DNA of 64,000 nt from an uncultured Parabacteroides sp. GTDB taxonomy: Bacteria > Bacteroidota > Bacteroidia > Bacteroidales > Tannerellaceae. Numbering within the stretch: position 1 is the first letter of the stretch; each line of letters starts with the position of its first letter. A program made the position numbers and the translations under genes. The DNA is taken from NCBI GenBank assembly GCA_949289155.1, contig CASEMX010000004.1, positions 1 to 64,000 of the forward strand. The letters run 5' to 3'. Positions 60,223 through 64,000 of the stretch are shown piece after piece. Under the pieces are notes generated by a model that saw only the letters and a program-made list of their open reading frames with translations, was not told where the DNA came from and did not search any database.

Positions 60223-61923
60223 ATGAGCAACATTCGGAATATATTGTCTATCCTGTTTCCGTCCAACCGATATGGATGGATGCTTATTCTATTCTTGCTG
60301 TTGCTCCTGCCTAATTTTTCTGTCGCCTTTTTGGGGAGCGATTTAAGCGGAAACCTGTTCAAGCAAATTGCCTACCTGTCTTTCTCTGTCCTGTTATTTT
60401 TGATTCCGATTTTATTCTTAAAAGCCCGGACATATTTTGTATTTGCCAGTATTTTTCTGTGGTTGGCTCCGATAGAAATCGGACATATCCTGTTTTGCCG
60501 GATGCCTGTATCCGTCGGTCTGATGTCTGCCATCCTCCATACGACGCAACAAGAAGCCTCCGAATTCATTCGCTCCGTATGGATTTATATCATTCCTATT
60601 GTCTGTATCCTCGGACTTTATTATTGGATACTTTTCCGAAAAATAGAAAACAAACCGCTGTTGACAGGAAAAGGGAAAATCCTATTTGCCGGATTCTTCC
60701 TCATCTTCAATTTAGCACTCTTCATCGAAATGTGGAGGCTCGCCAGCTTTACGGATGCAGATTATACCCGGATGGAGAGAACCGTCGATTCGTTTAAATC
60801 GAAATATCGGAAAGTTTATCCCTGCGATTTGCTTTGGGCTACCTCAGAAGTCTTACGGACTGAACGTGCCATCAAACAAATGAATGAGCAGCTCCGCGAT
60901 TTCTCTTTCCATGCTTACCTCCGGCAACCGATAGCGGAACGGGAGCTTTATGTATTGGTTATCGGAGAGTCTGCCCGCTACGGGAACTTTTCCATTAATG
61001 GGTATGAACGGGAGACCTCGCCTTTATTGGCCGGAACGGAGAATTTGATTTCTTACAGCCAAGTATTATCAACAGCCAATCTCACGGAGACAGCCCTCCG
61101 GCAGATGCTTACTCGCGCTACGCCCTGGCAACAGGAGAAAGCTTACCAAGAGAAAGCGCTGACCGATGCATTCCGCGAATGCGGTTTCCATACGGCGTGG
61201 ATAGGAAATCAATCGGCGAAAGATGATTTCATCCAACGCATCGTGTCGAATATGGATGCGCATTTCTTTTCCACTACCGATTATGATGCAACGGCAAATT
61301 ATGATGAGAAACTATTGCCGCACTTCGATAAGATACTCCGGCAAAATCATCAAAAGCAGTTCGTCGTTATCCATACGTTAGGGAGTCATTTCCGATATAA
61401 TGCGCGTTATCCCGAATCGTTCACCCGCTTTACGCCGGCATTACAGACCTTTACCGATTACGGCATAGTCAATGCGGCAAATAAGGAACTCTTGGTAAAT
61501 AGTTATGACAATACGATTTGCTATACGGATTCCATTCTCCATGAGATTATACAACGCGTGGCAAATACGCAATCCGTGAGCGCGGTCGTCTATATATCGG
61601 ACCATGCAGAGAATCTTTATGACGATGACCGGGAATTGGCCATGCACGGCAGCACGACACCGACGAAATATGAGCTGCATGTCCCATTATTCATCTGGAC
61701 ATCGGAATCGTATAAGCAGGCCCGCAAAGAAAAAGCCTGCGCCTTGCAACAACATAAAGCCTGTAAAGTAAGCACAACGAATCTGTTCCCTTCGCTGTTG
61801 GATATTGCCGGTATCGCTTATCCGGAAGAGGAACTGCAACTGAGTATCGCTTCTTCTTGTTTTCAGGAAGACAGCGTGTGGTATATTATAACTCCTGACA
61901 AGCGCGTCATTAAAATGAAGTAA
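60223..61923 (+). CDS. EptA/CptA-like phosphoethanolamine transferase
   Basis: 566 residues. Five N-terminal membrane spans (residues 14-170), then a periplasmic sulfatase-fold domain beginning YVLVIGESARYGNFSINGYERETSPLL. The nucleophile Thr is probably in STANLTETALRQML, and metal ligands are in VVYISDHAENLYDD and LAMHGS. Members move phosphoethanolamine from phosphatidylethanolamine onto lipid A or core sugars, which can raise polymyxin resistance. The usual DHGE motif reads DHAE. Acceptor unknown. Starts 39 bases after ksgA. Confidence 0.87.
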   Translation: MSNIRNILSILFPSNRYGWMLILFLLLLLPNFSVAFLGSDLSGNLFKQIAYLSFSVLLFLIPILFLKARTYFVFASIFLWLAPIEIGHILFCRMPVSVGLMSAILHTTQQEASEFIRSVWIYIIPIVCILGLYYWILFRKIENKPLLTGKGKILFAGFFLIFNLALFIEMWRLASFTDADYTRMERTVDSFKSKYRKVYPCDLLWATSEVLRTERAIKQMNEQLRDFSFHAYLRQPIAERELYVLVIGESARYGNFSINGYERETSPLLAGTENLISYSQVLSTANLTETALRQMLTRATPWQQEKAYQEKALTDAFRECGFHTAWIGNQSAKDDFIQRIVSNMDAHFFSTTDYDATANYDEKLLPHFDKILRQNHQKQFVVIHTLGSHFRYNARYPESFTRFTPALQTFTDYGIVNAANKELLVNSYDNTICYTDSILHEIIQRVANTQSVSAVVYISDHAENLYDDDRELAMHGSTTPTKYELHVPLFIWTSESYKQARKEKACALQQHKACKVSTTNLFPSLLDIAGIAYPEEELQLSIASSCFQEDSVWYIITPDKRVIKMK

Positions 61924-61925
61924 TT

Positions 61926-63272
61926 ATGGTAGAGTTGACGAAAGAATACATAGAGAATCTGAAGCAAATCATCGAAGAGAAAGATGACGTAAAGGCAAAA
62001 GAGCTGCTCAAAGATTTATACCCTGCAGATATTGCGGAACTGTATAAGGATTTGGATTTGCAGGAGGCGATTTATCTCTATCTGTTGATGGATGGAGAAA
62101 AAGCCGCCGATGTCTTGATGGAACTCGATGAAGAGGACCGTCATAAATTGTTGAAAGAGCTTCCGAACGAGTTAATCGCTAAACGTTTCGTCGATAACAT
62201 GGATACCGACGATGCCGTTGATTTGATGCGTGAGTTGGATGAAGACACGCAGGAAGAGATTCTCTCGCATATCGAAGACGTGGAGCAGGCAGGGGATATC
62301 GTTGACTTGTTGAAATACGATGAGGATACCGCCGGCGGTCTGATGGGTACGGAGATGATTGTAGTCAACGAGAATTGGAGTATGCCCAAATGTATCGACG
62401 AGATGCGCAAGCAGGCGGAGGATATGGATGAGATTTATTACGTCTATGTCGTGGATGATGACGACCGCCTCCGCGGAGTGCTTCCGCTCAAGAAGCTGAT
62501 TACGAATCCTTCGGTCTCAAAAATCAAGCATGTCATGAAGAAAGACCCGATTGCGGTGCATGATAGCGACAGCATCGAAGAGGTAGCCGAGACGATTGAG
62601 AAATACGACCTCGTTGCGCTGCCGGTTATCGATAGCATCGGGCGATTGGTGGGGCGTATCAGTGTCGATGACGTCATGGATGAGGTGCGCGAACAGCACG
62701 AACGCGATTATCAGTTGGCTTCGGGTATCTCGCAGGACGTAGAGACATCGGATAATATCTTCACGCAGACGGCGGCGCGCCTTCCGTGGCTTTTGATTGG
62801 AATGATTGGGGGACTGAGCAACTCCATCATCCTTGGGGGATTTGAAAATGGAATCGCGACAAATCCGAAAATGGCGCTCTTCATTCCGCTTATCGGAGGT
62901 ACGGGCGGAAACGTCGGGATTCAATCTTCGGCAATTGTCGTGCAGGGCTTGGCAAACAATACCCTGAAGGAGGGAAACATCTTCGCGCAGGTAATGAAGG
63001 AGAGCGTCGTGTCGATTATCAATGCCAGCATCATCAGTTTGGTGGTGTTTGTCTATAACTTTTTCATGTTGGGCGACCGTGCTATTACGGCGTCCGTTTC
63101 GCTCAGTCTGTTTGCCGTCGTGATGTTCGCCAGCATCTTCGGGACGTTAGTGCCCTTGCTTTTGGATAAAATGAAGGTGGACCCCGCGCTCGCGACCGGT
63201 CCGTTCATTACGATTTCGAATGACATTATCGGAATGCTTATCTATATGTTCATTGCTTCGGCTTTGATGTGA
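61926..63272 (+). CDS. mgtE: MgtE, magnesium transporter
   Basis: 448 residues. The N-terminal superhelical MgtE_N domain (MELDEEDRHKLLKELPNELI), a CBS pair (residues about 130-255, with the Mg-sensing YDEDTAGGLMGTEM entry and VALPVIDSIGRLVGRISVDDVMDE), then five transmembrane helices with the pore motif GGTGGNVGIQSS. Intracellular Mg closes the channel through the CBS domains. Starts two bases after the EptA-like stop, so the two are translationally coupled. Confidence 0.96.
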   Translation: MVELTKEYIENLKQIIEEKDDVKAKELLKDLYPADIAELYKDLDLQEAIYLYLLMDGEKAADVLMELDEEDRHKLLKELPNELIAKRFVDNMDTDDAVDLMRELDEDTQEEILSHIEDVEQAGDIVDLLKYDEDTAGGLMGTEMIVVNENWSMPKCIDEMRKQAEDMDEIYYVYVVDDDDRLRGVLPLKKLITNPSVSKIKHVMKKDPIAVHDSDSIEEVAETIEKYDLVALPVIDSIGRLVGRISVDDVMDEVREQHERDYQLASGISQDVETSDNIFTQTAARLPWLLIGMIGGLSNSIILGGFENGIATNPKMALFIPLIGGTGGNVGIQSSAIVVQGLANNTLKEGNIFAQVMKESVVSIINASIISLVVFVYNFFMLGDRAITASVSLSLFAVVMFASIFGTLVPLLLDKMKVDPALATGPFITISNDIIGMLIYMFIASALM

Positions 63273-63298
63273 TTATATTTATTGAATCGTTTAAAAAT

Positions 63299-64000
63299 AT
63301 GGAGAACAAACAGCAAGTCGTCATTTGTCAGGATTTATCGGCAGAATTGCAAGCCTTCCTGACGGATTTGGATTATGATAAATTGTTCGTATTGACCGAT
63401 ACGAATACAAAAGAGAAATGCTTCCCGCTCGTGAAGGATATCCCGCAGCTGAGAGAGGCGGCGCAGATTACCGTGCCTGCCACCGACCTCAACAAGACGT
63501 TGGATTCGCTCGCTTCGATTTGGACGCAGCTTTCGGAGGGCGGCGCGACGCGCCATTCGCTGCTGCTGAATTTAGGCGGCGGGATGGTGACGGACATGGG
63601 CGGATTCGCGGGGGCTACGTTCAAGCGCGGTATCCGCACGGTCAATGTCCCGACAACGCTCATGGCCTCGGTGGATGCAGCCGTTGGCGGAAAGACGGGG
63701 ATTAATTTCCACGGGCTGAAGAATGAAATCGGGGCGTTTTATCCGCCGCTATGCGTCTTTATCGATTGCGAATTTCTCCGCACACTGGACCGAGATAATA
63801 TCCTCTCCGGTTATGCGGAAATGATTAAACACGGGCTCATCAGTTCGATGGAGGTCTATACGCCCGTCCTCCTCTACGATATCGACACCATGAATTATCA
63901 ATACCTCAACACGCTGGTGGCGCAATCGGTTGCCGTGAAGGAGGACTTCGTCGCGCAGGACCCGAAAGAACGCGGCATTCGGAAGGCGTTGAATTTCGGG
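63299..64000 (+). CDS. aroB: AroB, 3-dehydroquinate synthase (partial, cut by window end)
   Basis: 234 residues visible and no stop before 64000, so the gene continues outside. NAD- and Zn-dependent cyclisation of DAHP in the shikimate pathway. Seen: LGGGMVTDMGGFAGATFKRG (nucleotide-binding), VPTTLMASVDAAVGGKTGIN, LKNEIGAFYPP, and SGYAEMIKHGL. The final visible residues ALNFG are the start of the usual NFGHT zinc motif. ATG 63299 follows mgtE by 26 bases. Last of the ksgA-eptA-like-mgtE-aroB series here. Confidence 0.95.
   Translation, partial: MENKQQVVICQDLSAELQAFLTDLDYDKLFVLTDTNTKEKCFPLVKDIPQLREAAQITVPATDLNKTLDSLASIWTQLSEGGATRHSLLLNLGGGMVTDMGGFAGATFKRGIRTVNVPTTLMASVDAAVGGKTGINFHGLKNEIGAFYPPLCVFIDCEFLRTLDRDNILSGYAEMIKHGLISSMEVYTPVLLYDIDTMNYQYLNTLVAQSVAVKEDFVAQDPKERGIRKALNFG

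Overview
The window looks like a chromosomal stretch from an anaerobic Bacteroidales bacterium, probably near Parabacteroides/Tannerella. That placement is inferred from gene content, not from a database search. Supporting signs are promoters with the Bacteroidetes -7 box TAnnTTTG, a DUF4988 collagen-like lipoprotein, GLUG-repeat surface proteins with a shared sorting-like tail, a DUF6261 protein, a GH3-family protein, a DUF4271/hemD/rnpA/yidD block, and a MurE with the meso-DAP signature DNPR. I saw no rRNA, tRNA, prophage, insertion sequence or CRISPR-cas locus.

Layout. 0.1-2.8 kb: a surface lipoprotein whose signal peptide is out of frame at a C9 run, then a DUF4160/DUF2442 pair. 2.9-11.8 kb (minus strand): a partial dcw cell-wall operon, rsmH-ftsL-PBP-murE-mraY-murD-ftsW, lacking mraZ upstream and murG/murC/ftsQ/ftsA/ftsZ downstream. 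12.5-30.2 kb: topA, a TPR protein, an MBL hydrolase, an ArnT-like glycosyltransferase, a NagX-like protein with mutS, a SulP transporter, an SIS isomerase plus PfkB kinase, a phosphatase-like lipoprotein lacking its catalytic Cys, a DEAD-box helicase and a GLUG protein. 30.2-44.2 kb: yidD/rnpA/hemD/DUF4271/pfkA, GH3, the NAD operon nadB-nadC-nadA, a GNAT enzyme, parC, a DUF3316 protein and an S41 protease. 44.5-52.8 kb: sppA-DUF2461, a frameshifted metallophosphatase with an outer-membrane-type partner, a GNAT-toxin-like gene with a small upstream ORF, a second GLUG protein and DUF6261. 53-56.3 kb: a small ORF ending in a G11 run, a 0.73-kb foldback element, a small protein plus DUF2335, and an ECF sigma factor with a membrane partner. 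56.5-64 kb: pepD, a flippase-like protein, and the plus-strand run ksgA-eptA-like-mgtE-aroB (aroB is cut by the window edge).

The most striking non-genic signal is a set of intergenic arrays. Five gaps (near 12.2, 28.5, 44.4, 53.0 and 58.2 kb) each hold 5-11 tandem units. Four have a clear ~19-22-bp palindrome followed by a ~20-bp A/T-tract spacer; the 44.4-kb array has a weaker, AT-rich dyad. The sequence is different in every array, yet the unit length is always 41 or 42 bp (array means 41.3-41.8), close to four helical turns. A sixth array near 21.8 kb has ~22-23-bp units arranged as one large inverted repeat. I know of no standard name for this architecture and treat it as the main candidate for something undescribed.
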